Positions 21,262-21,280 of a DNA stretch of 21,280 bases are shown piece after piece (position 1 is the first letter of the stretch; each line of letters starts with the position of its first letter). The notes under the pieces were generated by a model. It made no database searches and was not told the DNA's origin. It worked only from the letters and a program-made list of their open reading frames with translations. This DNA is from Smittium mucronatum (lineage: Eukaryota > Kickxellomycota > Harpellomycetes > Harpellales > Legeriomycetaceae). Both the position numbers and the translations under genes were made by a program. The stretch is taken from assembly GCA_001953115.1 (NCBI GenBank), contig LSSL01004329.1:1-21280 (forward strand), written 5' to 3'.

Positions 21262-21280
21262 CAGCGATTCGGAGGACAGC

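Larger units (their letters stand above)
21082..21280. other. GC-rich structured block running off the window end
   Basis: Composition jumps from about 20% to about 50% GC within a few bases, unlike anything else in the window. The block holds two hairpins and a 43-bp direct duplication. On the minus strand one frame is open for 40 codons from the window edge to a TAG at 21158-21160 (AVLRIAVRYLHYSQPRIVQR at the edge). Because the duplication length is not a multiple of three, the two copies are read in different frames, which argues against coding. It could be the start of another repeat family, a structured RNA, or an assembly join to foreign sequence. Confidence 0.6.

Noticed and set aside
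1..21280. CRISPR array, rRNA, operon-type genes, telomeric repeats
   Set aside because: No regularly spaced repeats, no conserved rRNA stretches, no clustered open frames and no short G-rich terminal repeats were seen on either strand.

Overview
The window is extremely AT-rich (roughly 20% GC by eye) and holds no intact protein gene, RNA gene, operon or CRISPR array. The longest uninterrupted reading frame is 92 codons, which at this composition (about one stop per 10-11 codons) is close to chance. The DNA looks like gene-poor, repeat-decay sequence of a very AT-rich eukaryote. The two mobile elements I can recognise are class II transposons: a MULE with a SWIM zinc finger and a Merlin with an ISXO2/IS1016-like transposase. 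That would fit an expanded, AT-rich genome such as a large-genome microsporidian, but many other AT-rich eukaryotes fit too, and I cannot fix the organism.

Layout. 1-11154: AT-rich sequence with short microsatellites and several unrecognised stretches that read like old coding DNA (139-814, 2195-2470, 3383-3745, 4273-4551, 8331-8913). 11155-12263: a dead Merlin transposon on the minus strand. Its inverted terminal repeats match at 83 of 105 aligned positions, and its interior still shows ISXO2-type transposase motifs in the right order. 12264-16637: no recognisable content. 16638-16926 (minus): a short fossil resembling the DGT end of a second MULE-type DDE domain. 19041-20703: a nearly full-length but frameshifted MULE transposase on the plus strand. 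It shows an N-terminal Cys/His region, the DDE core, a SWIM finger, a C-terminal GRP-like basic motif and a zinc knuckle. 21082-21280: an abrupt GC-rich block with two hairpins and a 43-bp tandem duplication, running off the window end.

Nothing here works together as a living system. Both transposases are broken by stops and frameshifts, and catalytic residues are replaced in each. The most informative content is this fossil record and the compositional break at the right edge. I found no evidence of a new functional system.
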